A stretch of 64,000 bases of DNA from Abditibacterium sp. (GTDB taxonomy: Bacteria > Armatimonadota > Abditibacteriia > Abditibacteriales > Abditibacteriaceae): assembly GCA_030448265.1 (NCBI GenBank), contig JAUJNG010000008.1, forward strand, positions 49,836-113,835, read 5' to 3'. The position numbers were made by a program, and so were the translations under genes. This document shows, in pieces, positions 41,248 to 49,564 of this stretch. Position 1 is the first letter of the stretch. Every line of letters starts with the position of its first letter. The notes under the pieces were generated by a model. It made no database searches, was not told the DNA's origin, and worked only from the letters and a program-made list of their open reading frames with translations.

Positions 41248-41592
41248 TCAGGCGGCAGTTGGAGCGAGACGTTGCAGTTCGGGCGCTTGCCAGGCGATGC
41301 GGAACTCATCGCGGGGGATGCCCGCCGCGATGAGTTCGGGGACAACGCCTTCGCCGATGCCGTCCCAGTGAATCCAAATTTTACCATCGTTGATTTCGAG
41401 GTGAACCACAGCCTGATCCAGATAACGCTCGCCGTTCCAGCCGGTATAAAACAGTTGGTAGTGGCCCGATTCGTCGTCAAAAATGGTATGAATGCGCACC
41501 TCGCCATAAGCAGGTTTGAAAACGGCGTGTTCGCGGATTACTTTTTTGATGGCTTGGGGCCATTGCTGGGGCGCTAAAATCATTCGATCCAT
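41248..41592 (-). CDS. XisI-family protein (copy 1)
   Basis: 114 residues of the XisI family (fdxN element excision controlling factor, known from cyanobacteria). Shared with the other two copies: the metal-independent beta pattern IFDDESGHYQLFYTGWNG, then AVVHLEINDGKIWIHWDG, and a Trp-rich end. It overlaps the upstream xisH frame by 13 bases and ends 11 bases before gatB. Family function beyond a genetic link to element excision is unknown. Confidence 0.88.
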   Translation of the reverse strand: MDRMILAPQQWPQAIKKVIREHAVFKPAYGEVRIHTIFDDESGHYQLFYTGWNGERYLDQAVVHLEINDGKIWIHWDGIGEGVVPELIAAGIPRDEFRIAWQAPELQRLAPTAA

Positions 41593-41986
41593 GACATCTC
41601 CTTATGCAAACGGGTCGGCACCACGATGAGTTTCATTGCGAGGTGGGCGCGCAGTCGCGCCAAAACCGGATCGCGGAACAGTTTCTCAAAGGCGAGGTCG
41701 GGAAGCGCCAGATAAAGCGTGCGCTGCGGTTCGCGCTCATTGAGGGCGAAGCGGTAAATCGCGTGTTGGCCGATGGCTTTTTCCAGTTCCGCGATACTGG
41801 AATTGGCCGTAAAGCTTTTCACCTCAACGGCGAAGGGCGTTCGCCACGCTGCGCGGCGATGGCGCCCAGGTCAACGTAAAGCGAAAATTGGCCAAGTGCC
41901 AGTGTCAAAGGGTCGTGCGTGATCGTCCAGCCGTTTGCTTCGAGCAGACGGCGCACCAGGTCGTGAATGATATCGCGCTGGGGCAT
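41580..41986 (-). pseudogene. XisH-family protein (copy 1), frameshifted
   Basis: The N-terminal part from the ATG at 41984-41986 (RDIIHDLVRRLLEANGWTIT, LYVDLGAI) hits a TGA at 41819-41821. The C-terminal part resumes in another frame with FAVEVKSFTANSSIAELEKAIG, matching the other XisH copies. The shift lies near 41822-41840, at GAACGCCCTTCGCC. The rejoined protein would be about 135 residues like copies 2 and 3. As printed it lacks an uninterrupted frame. It may be an error or decay; the ExK of the nuclease-like fold is still encoded. Confidence 0.82.
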
Positions 41987-42542
41987 GGGCCTGTTTCGTC
42001 AGCCGAGAGTGAGCGCCGCGCGATTGCCTCCGCTTCCCGAAAGCGACTTTTTTGCCGTCGAGAGTGACGTTTTCCGCGAGCGTGACCGACTGGCGCACCT
42101 GCCAGCCGCGCGGCGTCTGAGTCCAGGTATCGCGCGCAAGGGTGATGTTCTGGTAGCGGCGCGGTTTGCCGTTTCGCAAAAAAACCAGGCGAATTCTCTG
42201 TTTGACGACCACAATCGCCTCGTTTTTGTGCCAGGTGAAGGATTGAATCTGCGCCGACGCCGGCGAGACGCGGTGCGCTGAGGCGAACGCCGCGCGCATT
42301 TCGCGTTCGAACTCGGTGCGGTTCTGGAGGTCGCCGCGCAGTCCGCGCGAGGTGTAATTGGGCGCCGTGAGGGCCATGATGGCAGGCAGATCCTTGATTT
42401 CAAACGCGCGGCCATAGCGCAGATAATTGGCCGCAATCACTTTATGCGCCGCCTTTTGCGCCGGAGTTTCCGCCGCGAAACCCGCGCCGCACCCCAGCAG
42501 GACGAACAGCGAAGCGAAAACGCGGGGCTTGAAATAGGTCAT
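41871..42542 (-). CDS. Exported NTF2/SnoaL-like protein; 3' end probably misread
   Basis: Started at the ATG at 42540-42542, it has a Sec signal peptide (FASLFVLLGCGAGFAAE) and an NTF2-like domain (AANYLRYGRAFEIKDLPAIM, FTWHKNEAIVVVKQRIRLV). The last 40 or so codons (after KKVAFGKR) are Arg/Ser/Pro-rich and run 116 bases into xisH copy 1. Another frame would stop at 41999-42001, just before xisH. An A6 run and a GGG run near 42045 make a one-base indel there plausible. No catalytic residues can be named. Confidence 0.7.
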   Translation of the reverse strand: MTYFKPRVFASLFVLLGCGAGFAAETPAQKAAHKVIAANYLRYGRAFEIKDLPAIMALTAPNYTSRGLRGDLQNRTEFEREMRAAFASAHRVSPASAQIQSFTWHKNEAIVVVKQRIRLVFLRNGKPRRYQNITLARDTWTQTPRGWQVRQSVTLAENVTLDGKKVAFGKRRQSRGAHSRLTKQAHAPARYHSRPGAPSARSKRLDDHARPFDTGTWPIFALR

Positions 42543-42559
42543 CAAGGGCCAAGTTTGGC

Positions 42560-43561
42560 TTACTCCGTCACCAGATTGCTGCCGCCGCGCGATTCTTCCC
42601 ACTCGTTGAGGTTGCGGAGCGTCGTCGCGGCGATGTTTTCCAGCGCCTCGCGCGTAAAAAACGCCTGATGGCCCGTGACCAAAACATTTTGAAACGAAAG
42701 CAGTCGCCCGAACACGTCGTCGCCCAAAATTTCCTGCGAGCGGTCTTCAAAAAACAGGTTCGCTTCATCCTCATAAACATCAATTCCCAGCGCGCCAAGC
42801 TGCCCGTTTTTGAGCGCAACAATGGCGGCGCGGGTGTCGATGAGGCCGCCGCGCGAAGTGTTGATTAAAAACGCGCCGCGCTTCATCGCGCCCAGAGTGT
42901 GAGGGGAAATGAGATGGTGCGTGTCGGGCGAAAGCGGACAATGCAGCGAAACGATGTCGGACTGCGCTAACAACTCGTTTAACCCGATGAGTTCGACATC
43001 GAGTTCATCGAGCGCGGGCGAGGGAAATGGGTCGTAGCACAAGACGCGGCACCCGAAACCGAGCATGATTTTGACGAAACACAGCCCGATTTTTCCGGTT
43101 CCGACCACGCCGACGGTCTTCCCGTGCAAATCAAAGCCGAGCAAGCCTTCGAGCGCGAAATTGCCCTCGCGCACGCGAGTGTTGGCGCGCGGAATTTTGC
43201 GATTGAGCGCCAAAAGCAGCGCGGCGGCGTGTTCGGCGACGGCGTAGGGCGAATAGGCCGGAACGCGCGCCACGCCGATGTTCAGTTCGCGGGCGGCGCC
43301 CAGATCAACTTTGTCGAATCCGGCGCAGCGCATCGCAACGAAATTGGTGCCGTTTTCGGCCAGGATTTGCAGAGTTTCGCGGTCTAAAACGTCGTTGACG
43401 AACGCGCACACCGCGTCGTGATTTTGGGCTAAATTCGCGGTCTGGGCGCCCAGGCGCGGCTCGAAAAAGGAGAATTGGTGCTTCTGGCCGCCGATTTGGG
43501 CGTTGGCGGCTTCGAGGAAGCGCTGGTCGTAGGGTTTGGTGGAAAAAACGGCGATTTTCAT
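42560..43561 (-). CDS. ldhA: D-lactate dehydrogenase-type 2-hydroxyacid dehydrogenase
   Basis: 333 residues. It reduces pyruvate to D-lactate with NADH and is cytosolic. The protein follows fermentative D-LDH closely: MRCAGFDKVDLGAA, VPAYSPYAVAEHAAALLLAL, the NAD-binding GVVGTGKIGLCFVKIM, NTSRGGLIDTRA (catalytic Arg), GIDVYEDEANLFFED (Glu) and VTGHQAFFTREAL (His). It lies within the run between gatA and gatB, 11 bases after xisI copy 2. Confidence 0.92.
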   Translation of the reverse strand: MKIAVFSTKPYDQRFLEAANAQIGGQKHQFSFFEPRLGAQTANLAQNHDAVCAFVNDVLDRETLQILAENGTNFVAMRCAGFDKVDLGAARELNIGVARVPAYSPYAVAEHAAALLLALNRKIPRANTRVREGNFALEGLLGFDLHGKTVGVVGTGKIGLCFVKIMLGFGCRVLCYDPFPSPALDELDVELIGLNELLAQSDIVSLHCPLSPDTHHLISPHTLGAMKRGAFLINTSRGGLIDTRAAIVALKNGQLGALGIDVYEDEANLFFEDRSQEILGDDVFGRLLSFQNVLVTGHQAFFTREALENIAATTLRNLNEWEESRGGSNLVTE

Positions 43562-43572
43562 AAAGGTTAGGT

Positions 43573-43902
43573 TCAGGCGGCGGCGAACGATGTCAATTCG
43601 CGGCGCGAAGGATGCTGCCAGGCCAATACGATTTGCGACGTGGGAACACCCGCATCCAGGAACTCGCGCGCTACGCCTTCCTCGGTGCCATCGAAGTGAA
43701 CCCAGAGTTTCTCTCCGCGCAACTGGAGATGGATGACCGGCCCGTGAATTCGTTTCGAGCCTTGCCAGCCACTATAGAACACCAGATAATGCCCATTTTC
43801 GTCGTCCAGAATCGTTTCGACTTCGATGCCTGGCGGAGCCGGTTCTTGGGCGTAACGCTCGACAATTTCGCGGCACAGGCGGCCAATGTTTAGTTTGTCC
43901 AT
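43573..43902 (-). CDS. XisI-family protein (copy 2)
   Basis: 109 residues. The XisI core is EVETILDDENGHYLVFYSGW, then VIHLQLRGEKLWVHFDG and GVAREFLDAGVPTSQIVLAW. Its ATG lies inside the last codons of xisH copy 2 (13-base overlap), so the pair is translationally coupled. The C-terminal RRELTSFAAA is nearly the same as in copy 3. Confidence 0.9.
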   Translation of the reverse strand: MDKLNIGRLCREIVERYAQEPAPPGIEVETILDDENGHYLVFYSGWQGSKRIHGPVIHLQLRGEKLWVHFDGTEEGVAREFLDAGVPTSQIVLAWQHPSRRELTSFAAA

Positions 43903-44306
43903 TGCACAATCTCCTCTTCACGGGCGCGGTAGGTGACGAATTTCAGGGCGCAGCGCGCGATGAGTTTTTGACTTTGCGGCTCGGCCAGCAAGCCGTTCCA
44001 CACATCGTCGGGAACCGCCAGAAACAGTTCGCGCCCTGGCTCCTGCTCCTCGATCAACACATCGTAGAGCAGGAATTGCCCGATGGCCTTTTCCAATTCG
44101 CTTACTTCGCTCAAACCCGCGAAACTTTTGATTTCAACGGCGATTTTACGTCCCGCTTTTTCAGCGGCAATGGGTGCCTCGGCGCCTAAATCAACGCGCA
44201 CGTTGCGAGTGCCGAAAATTAGGGGATAAGGGTCGTGAGTAATCGTCCAACCCTCTTTTTCCAGAGCGCGGCGCACGGCGGCATGAAACACATCGCGGCG
44301 AGACAT
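43890..44306 (-). CDS. XisH-family protein (copy 2), nuclease-like fold
   Basis: 138 residues from the ATG at 44304-44306; the frame continues upstream without support. It has a PD-(D/E)xK-like arrangement: VDLGAEAPIAAEK (Asp), KIAVEIKSFAG (ExK) and ELEKAIGQFLLYD (Gln). XisH proteins are required with XisI for fdxN-element excision in Anabaena, but neither that element nor XisF is present here. It starts 11 bases after xisI copy 3. A small nuclease-like partner in a two-gene cassette is the most that can be said. Confidence 0.9.
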   Translation of the reverse strand: MSRRDVFHAAVRRALEKEGWTITHDPYPLIFGTRNVRVDLGAEAPIAAEKAGRKIAVEIKSFAGLSEVSELEKAIGQFLLYDVLIEEQEPGRELFLAVPDDVWNGLLAEPQSQKLIARCALKFVTYRAREEEIVQWTN

Positions 44307-44317
44307 TCTTGAATCGT

Positions 44318-44653
44318 TCAGGCGGCGGCGAACGGTGTGAGTTTGCGACGGTGCGGCGGGTGCCACTCGATGACGATTTCTTTTTCCTGCACGCCCTCGC
44401 GCAGCAAATCGGCGACGATGCCGTCTTCGATGCCGTCGTGAAAAACGTGAATTTTGCCGTCGCGGATGCCGAGATGGATTACGGTGTGATTAATATGGCG
44501 ATTGCCTTCCCAACCCGTCGAGATCCATACATAATTGTCGGTTTTCTCGTCGAAAATCAAGATGTTCTCCGTTCCCTCTTCCGGTTTGTAGAAACTGGCC
44601 CAATCGCTGATAGAACGCTTGATAATGTCTCGAAATTGAGTCACTCGATCCAT
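44318..44653 (-). CDS. XisI-family protein (copy 3)
   Basis: 111 residues. Core NILIFDEKTDNYVWISTGWEG, then VIHLGIRDGKIHVFHDG and GIVADLLREGVQEKEIVIEW. It overlaps xisH copy 3 by 13 bases (CAATGGATCGAGTGA holds its ATG and the xisH stop). AT-richer than copies 1 and 2. Confidence 0.9.
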   Translation of the reverse strand: MDRVTQFRDIIKRSISDWASFYKPEEGTENILIFDEKTDNYVWISTGWEGNRHINHTVIHLGIRDGKIHVFHDGIEDGIVADLLREGVQEKEIVIEWHPPHRRKLTPFAAA

Positions 44654-45057
44654 TGCACAATCACCTCTTTGGCATCGTCAAACAGAATCATTTTGAGCGC
44701 GCAGGACGCGATAATAGATTGGCCTTCAATGTTGTTCAGCAGTGACTGGTAGGCATCTGAAGGCAAAGCCACAAAAGTTTCGCGCTCCGGATCGCGCACC
44801 GAGAGAATACCGCGATAAATGATGAATTGGCCGATGGCCTTTTCCAACTCGCTCATCACAGCCACACCCAGAAAACTTTTGATTTCAACGGCGATCTTGC
44901 GGTCTCCGCGCTGCGCTCCAATAGCGGTTTCCGCACCTAAATCAACATAAGTCTTTCGATCTCCCAGACGAAGATAAAGCGGGTCGTGCGTGACGACCCA
45001 ACCCGCTTCTTCCAACAACCGGCGCACCAAGTCGTGAACGCGATCTTTCTGAGGCAT
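44641..45057 (-). CDS. XisH-family protein (copy 3), nuclease-like fold
   Basis: 138 residues, complete. MPQKDRVHDLVRRLLEEAGW, VDLGAETAIGAQRGDRKIA, VEIKSFLG and KAIGQFIIYRG carry the Asp, ExK and Gln positions. It starts 6 bases after gatA on the same strand, so it is read from the gatCA transcript. First of the three tandem XisH-XisI cassettes. Confidence 0.9.
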   Translation of the reverse strand: MPQKDRVHDLVRRLLEEAGWVVTHDPLYLRLGDRKTYVDLGAETAIGAQRGDRKIAVEIKSFLGVAVMSELEKAIGQFIIYRGILSVRDPERETFVALPSDAYQSLLNNIEGQSIIASCALKMILFDDAKEVIVQWIE

Positions 45058-45063
45058 GATTTC

Positions 45064-46524
45064 CTACAAATTGGGACGCATTTCGTGCCACTGCGTCGCA
45101 TCCTCATAAGCGCCCGCCACGCGCAAAAGCGTGGATTCATCGAGCAATTTCCCAATCAGTTGCAAACCAATCGGCAGCCCATCGTCCATTCCACACGGCA
45201 GCGAGAGCGCCGGAAGGCCCGCCATGTTGACCGGAATGGTGCAAACATCGGCGAGTTTCATCGCCAATGGGTCGCCCGCTTTTTCGCCGAGAGCAAACGC
45301 CGTCGTGGGCGCGGTCGGGGTTGCCAGAACGTCGCATTTCTCGAAAGCGGCGTCGAAATCGCGGCGAATGAGAGTGCGAACTTTTTGCGCTTTGGCGTAA
45401 TAAGCGTCGTAGAAACCGCTCGACAGCGCGTGGGTGCCGATCAAAATGCGGTGCTGCACTTCGTGCCCGAAGCCCGCCGCGCGCGTGCGCGAGGCCATTT
45501 GGATCACATCATCCCCAGGTTCTACGACGCGAAGACCATATTTCACGCCGTCGTAGCGCGCCAGATTGGAACTCGCCTCGCTGGGCGCGATAATGTAGTA
45601 ACTGGCCAGAGCATATTCGGTGGTGGCCATCGAGATTTCGACCGCTTCGGCGCCCATTTCCACCAACTTGTCAATGGCGGCGTAAACCGCACCCTGCACC
45701 GCACCCGAAACGCCCTGAGCGAAAAACTGGCTTGGAATCCCGATTCTCAAACCGCGCACATCGCCGGTGAGAGCCGCGCGATAATCGGGCAGGGCGCGGT
45801 TGAGGGAAGTCGAATCGCGTTTGTCGTGTCCGGCGATGGATTGCAGCAGTAGCGCGGCGTCTTCGACCGAATTGGCAACCGGCCCGATTTGATCCAGAGA
45901 ACTCGCATAGGCCACCAAACCGTAACGCGAAACCAATCCATAAGTCGGTTTCAGTCCGACGCAGCCGCAAAAAGCGGCGGGCTGGCGAATCGAGCCGCCG
46001 GTATCGCTGCCCAGCGCGAGCGGAACCTGGCGCGCCGCCACGCTCGCTGTCGAGCCGCCCGAACTGCCGCCTGGCACGCGAGAAGTGTCCCAAGGATTGC
46101 GGGTCGGGAAAAACGCCGAATTTTCGGTGGATGATCCCATCGCAAACTCGTCCATATTGGCTTTCCCGACAATGACAGCGCCGTCGCTAACGAGCCGTTC
46201 CACGACGTGGGCATCATAGGGCGACACGAAATTTTCCAGCATCCGGCTGGCGCACGTCGTTTTCTGGCCTTTGGCGCACAAATTATCTTTGAGCGCGACC
46301 GGCACGCCGCCCAATGCGCCGATATCTTCGCCAGAGGCGAGGCGGCGGTCGAGCGAATCGGCGCGTTTGCGCGCTTCGTCGGCGAAAACCGAAATGAAGG
46401 CCGCAATTTGCGGTTCGAGCGCTTCGATGCGAGAGAGAAATTCGTCGGCCACTTCGCGGCACGACACCTGTTTGGCTTGAATACGCGCCGCGATTTGAAC
46501 GGCGGGAAGTTCGATAAGGGACAT
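45064..46524 (-). CDS. gatA: Asp-tRNA(Asn)/Glu-tRNA(Gln) amidotransferase subunit A
   Basis: 486 residues. This amidase-signature enzyme produces the ammonia for transamidation by hydrolysing glutamine. The Ser-cisSer-Lys triad is visible: Lys in [14 protein letters not shown], cis-Ser in [16 protein letters not shown] and the neighbouring [13 protein letters not shown]. Full length. It lies downstream of gatC, separated by a short repeat, and is followed by XisH copy 3. Confidence 0.97.
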   Translation of the reverse strand: MSLIELPAVQIAARIQAKQVSCREVADEFLSRIEALEPQIAAFISVFADEARKRADSLDRRLASGEDIGALGGVPVALKDNLCAKGQKTTCASRMLENFVSPYDAHVVERLVSDGAVIVGKANMDEFAMGSSTENSAFFPTRNPWDTSRVPGGSSGGSTASVAARQVPLALGSDTGGSIRQPAAFCGCVGLKPTYGLVSRYGLVAYASSLDQIGPVANSVEDAALLLQSIAGHDKRDSTSLNRALPDYRAALTGDVRGLRIGIPSQFFAQGVSGAVQGAVYAAIDKLVEMGAEAVEISMATTEYALASYYIIAPSEASSNLARYDGVKYGLRVVEPGDDVIQMASRTRAAGFGHEVQHRILIGTHALSSGFYDAYYAKAQKVRTLIRRDFDAAFEKCDVLATPTAPTTAFALGEKAGDPLAMKLADVCTIPVNMAGLPALSLPCGMDDGLPIGLQLIGKLLDESTLLRVAGAYEDATQWHEMRPNL

Positions 46525-46530
46525 ATTTTT

Positions 46531-46602
46531 AGGAAGACGGGAGACGGAATACAGGAGACGGAAGAAGAGGTTTCAACTCCCGTATTCCGTATTCCGCAGC
46601 TA
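46531..46602. repeat. Imperfect inverted repeat between gatC and gatA
   Basis: CGGGAGACGGAATAC on the left and GTATTCCGTATTCCG on the right pair with a few mismatches. GGAGACGG also occurs twice directly. It runs up to the gatC stop codon. Confidence 0.5.
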
Positions 46603-46893
46603 CTCCGCTTCGACCACACGCGGCACCTGAAACATTCCGCCCGCGCTTTCGGGGGCGTTCTGGAGCGCGGCTTCGTGGCTCAGACTCAGTTTGACGACAT
46701 CGGGGCGCAGCACGTTTTCGAGGGGCATTGCGTGCATCGTCGGCTCGACATTTTCGGTGTCGAGTTCGCCTAAAGTCTCGAAATAGCCCAGGATTTGGGA
46801 CAGTTCGGTGGCGATGCGCTCGCGCTCGGCCTCGGAAAGTTCGAGGCGCGACAAGAGCGCGATATGCTGCACTTCTTCGGGAGATAATCGCAT
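46600..46893 (-). CDS. gatC: Asp-tRNA(Asn)/Glu-tRNA(Gln) amidotransferase subunit C
   Basis: 97 residues. MRLSPEEVQHIALLSRLELSE is the typical GatC start, with ILGYFETLGELDTENVEPTMH and LRPDVV following. It wraps around GatA and stabilises GatAB. It heads the gat run; the only feature immediately upstream is the palindrome at 46904. Confidence 0.95.
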   Translation of the reverse strand: MRLSPEEVQHIALLSRLELSEAERERIATELSQILGYFETLGELDTENVEPTMHAMPLENVLRPDVVKLSLSHEAALQNAPESAGGMFQVPRVVEAE

Positions 46894-46903
46894 GGTTTAA
46901 GTA

Positions 46904-46984
46904 GAGAACGCGAAGCGTGAGCGAGTGAGGCCTGACTGCGAAGACAAGTGACAGCCAGGCCTCACTCGCTCACGCTTCGCGTTC
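46904..46984. repeat. Palindromic repeat, GAGAACGCGAAGCGTGAGCGAG family
   Basis: 29-bp arms (46906-46934 and 46956-46984) with a 21-base centre, between the UPF0182 gene and gatC. Unlike most copies it is not on a stop codon (the UPF0182 stop is 60 bases away). Confidence 0.92.
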
Positions 46985-47044
46985 TTCACGCTGAGGGAAA
47001 ATTCGGCGCAGGGACGCAGTTTAAGCGGAAAAAGCCGCGCGGTT

Positions 47045-49489
47045 TCAGTTGGCGGGTTTCGCGGGCGCATTTGCGCGCTGCGCCGCCAGGGTTTCCAGAA
47101 TGGTTTTGAGGCGCGCCGATTCGCGGCCAAACGCCGTCCAGTCGCCTTTTCGTCCGGCGCCCTGCGCCGCTTCGTGCGCTTGCAGCGCCTGGGTTTCGAG
47201 CGAGGCGGGCGCCGTTGGCGGCGATTGCGGCTCCTTTGGAACCGCGAAACCGAGCCGCGCCGCGCTGACCGATTCACCCACGCTCACTCTGGCGTCCACG
47301 CCGGCGCCGGTGAGCGCCACGCGCCATAGCTTCGCCCCCGCGCCCGATGCGGTTTGGGGCGAAGTGAAAAACGCGCGCGCGATCCACCAGCCGCCAGGCG
47401 CGGCGGGGTCGGGCCACAAAAACGGTTCGCCCGCTTCGACAGGCGCGCTGGGACGCGGGATTGTGTTGAGTTGGGCGTCGATGGCGCGCAGTCGCGCCGC
47501 GAAATCGCCCTCGCCGCGCCGCAAGACTTTCTCGCCGCGCGCGGCTTCCAGAACGTGCCAATCATTTTTCCCAATCGCCGCGACGCGCAAGACTTCACCG
47601 CGCGCGGCATCGAAACCATTTTGGGCGGGCAAAATCTGGATTTCCTCGCCCGAATTGGGAGTCGAAAGCGCGCTTTCCAGTTCCATTTGCGCGCGCAACA
47701 GCTCGGGCGCGGCGTCGATGTGGGCGCGAAGCGGCGCGGGCATTGGCGCGGCATCGCGCAAAGTCTGCGGCAGGGCGCGGCGCCACGAATTGAGCAGGAA
47801 ATCGCGGCGATTCGAGGGCACGGCGAAAAACTCAACCGCGCCGGTGCGCGCGTCGAGCAGCATCCCCATCGAATCGGACGCCGCGTTTGCGCCCGCCAGT
47901 TCGCCGGACGGCGCGCTCATCGCGCCAGGAAAATGAGAACTTGTGGCGCACAGGGGCAGCATCCAAAACGGGTTTTCGCCGTTTGGAACCAGTCGCGCCG
48001 CGCCGCAAGCTTTCCAAAACGGCGCCAGACGCCGCGCGCGTTCTTCGGCGCCGCGAAACACCAATAAATGCGAAAAGTTGGCGCCATCGAAGGGCAAAAA
48101 CAGGTCGCGCAGACGCCACGCCCACGCCCATTTCGCGCCCCAACTGCGAATTGGAACGCCGATGGGTTCATTGGAAAAGAGCGAGCGGCCTTCCAAACCA
48201 AAAAACGCGCCCGAACCGGCCAACGGCGCACCCGAAACCTCATTTTGCGGCCATTCGAGACGCTGCAACGAAAGCGCGGTCGATTCGTCGGCATCGCGCC
48301 GCGCCGTCCACGATGTCGCGCCCACTTTTTGGCCCGCCAGAAGCGCGCTCCACCGTCCACTGTCAGAGTGGAGCGTCGCACTTTTCCACTCCACAAGCTG
48401 GCCGTTTTGAAACCGCGCCCCGCGCCGCGTTCGGAGCAAGGTTTTTTCGTCCCAAACGGGCCACGCCTGCTCTAACGGAGTTGCGGCGCCAGACGGATCC
48501 GATGGGGAAAAATTCAAGTTCCACGCCGCGCGCGTCGCGTTTTCGCGCTGCGCGCGCAGCCACGCGGTTTCGGGCATCAGCGCGCGCGCCGGAGCGAGCA
48601 GAAGATTGGCCATTGCGGGCGCAAACAGCGCCGCGCCCAATCCCAGCGCCCAGCGCGCGCTGTGGCGCGGCGCTTTGTTCGTCTTCGCGCGGCGCATCAG
48701 ATGCGCCGCGAAAATCAGGCACCCCAGCGCGCCCAGCGCCCAGAGCGGAAAAGAAACGAAGAGGTCGCCGCTCGTAAGCGGTCGGCCTTCATCCAGAGCG
48801 AAAATTTGCGTGATGTAGCCCAGCGCGCGCAAAAACAGCAGCCACGCAGCCAATCGCCACCGCGGGCGCGGCAAAACCGACGGCGGCGACGGCTCGCGCG
48901 CCGCCAGAAGCGGCAGGGCGCGCAGGATGCCGCTCGCGGCCACGATGAGGAACAGTCCGAGCGAAAAATCCCACAGCGCGCCCAGAAACGGCGCGAAAAG
49001 CGGCAGAAAATGCGTCCACAGCGACGCGGGCAAACCGAAGACAGTGAAATCGGAGTCGGCGCCGCCGCGCGCAAATAAAAAGTCGCTCCAATGCCCGCGC
49101 GCGAAATCGCGGGCCAGAAACAGCGCCCAGAGCAACGTCAGCCCCCACGCCCAGCGCGTGGCGCGATCTCGAAGCGGCTCGAAACGCGACAAACTCCCGC
49201 GCAGTGGCGGCGCGGAGTGCGAGGAAATTCTGGTGACGGCGCCCAGAAAACCGCGCGCCAACAGCAGACAAAACCCGAAAAACGCGCCGAACAACCCAAT
49301 TTGCGCCCCGACGCGCGCGCGCCACAAATATCCCATGCCCAGCGAGGCGAACCACTGCGCTTCCGTCCAAGCGTAAATCGCGCCGTCGAGCAGCCACAGT
49401 GCCGCGAAAAACCAGATCAGCGCGCGAAAAATGCGGCGGCGCCACAACCACTCGATGGTTCGAAACAGGGTCAAAACAACGCGGGACAC
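47045..49489 (-). CDS. UPF0182-like large membrane protein (divergent)
   Basis: 814 residues. About seven membrane helices lie in the first 320 residues (IFRALIWFFAALWLLDGAIY, AWTEAQWFASLGMGYLWRAR, and so on), followed by a large extracytoplasmic domain. AWRLRDLFLPFDGANFSHLL, then VFRGAEERARRLAPFW, and a Pro/Ala-rich C-terminal helix match UPF0182 members, which are usually 900 or more residues. The DAYT-type motif of the family is weak here, so it is a divergent or shortened member. Function unknown. There is little space before the gat genes except a palindrome. Confidence 0.75.
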   Translation of the reverse strand: MSRVVLTLFRTIEWLWRRRIFRALIWFFAALWLLDGAIYAWTEAQWFASLGMGYLWRARVGAQIGLFGAFFGFCLLLARGFLGAVTRISSHSAPPLRGSLSRFEPLRDRATRWAWGLTLLWALFLARDFARGHWSDFLFARGGADSDFTVFGLPASLWTHFLPLFAPFLGALWDFSLGLFLIVAASGILRALPLLAAREPSPPSVLPRPRWRLAAWLLFLRALGYITQIFALDEGRPLTSGDLFVSFPLWALGALGCLIFAAHLMRRAKTNKAPRHSARWALGLGAALFAPAMANLLLAPARALMPETAWLRAQRENATRAAWNLNFSPSDPSGAATPLEQAWPVWDEKTLLRTRRGARFQNGQLVEWKSATLHSDSGRWSALLAGQKVGATSWTARRDADESTALSLQRLEWPQNEVSGAPLAGSGAFFGLEGRSLFSNEPIGVPIRSWGAKWAWAWRLRDLFLPFDGANFSHLLVFRGAEERARRLAPFWKACGAARLVPNGENPFWMLPLCATSSHFPGAMSAPSGELAGANAASDSMGMLLDARTGAVEFFAVPSNRRDFLLNSWRRALPQTLRDAAPMPAPLRAHIDAAPELLRAQMELESALSTPNSGEEIQILPAQNGFDAARGEVLRVAAIGKNDWHVLEAARGEKVLRRGEGDFAARLRAIDAQLNTIPRPSAPVEAGEPFLWPDPAAPGGWWIARAFFTSPQTASGAGAKLWRVALTGAGVDARVSVGESVSAARLGFAVPKEPQSPPTAPASLETQALQAHEAAQGAGRKGDWTAFGRESARLKTILETLAAQRANAPAKPAN

Positions 49490-49564
49490 GTTATTTCATT
49501 TTATGTTTTCGCGTCACTGTGGCGCTGTAACGAAGAGGATGGCATTCATCCACGGGGACAGATT

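Noticed and set aside
41248..45057. An fdxN-type excision element
   Set aside because: XisH/XisI are present, but there is no XisF-type recombinase, nif gene or direct-repeat border here.
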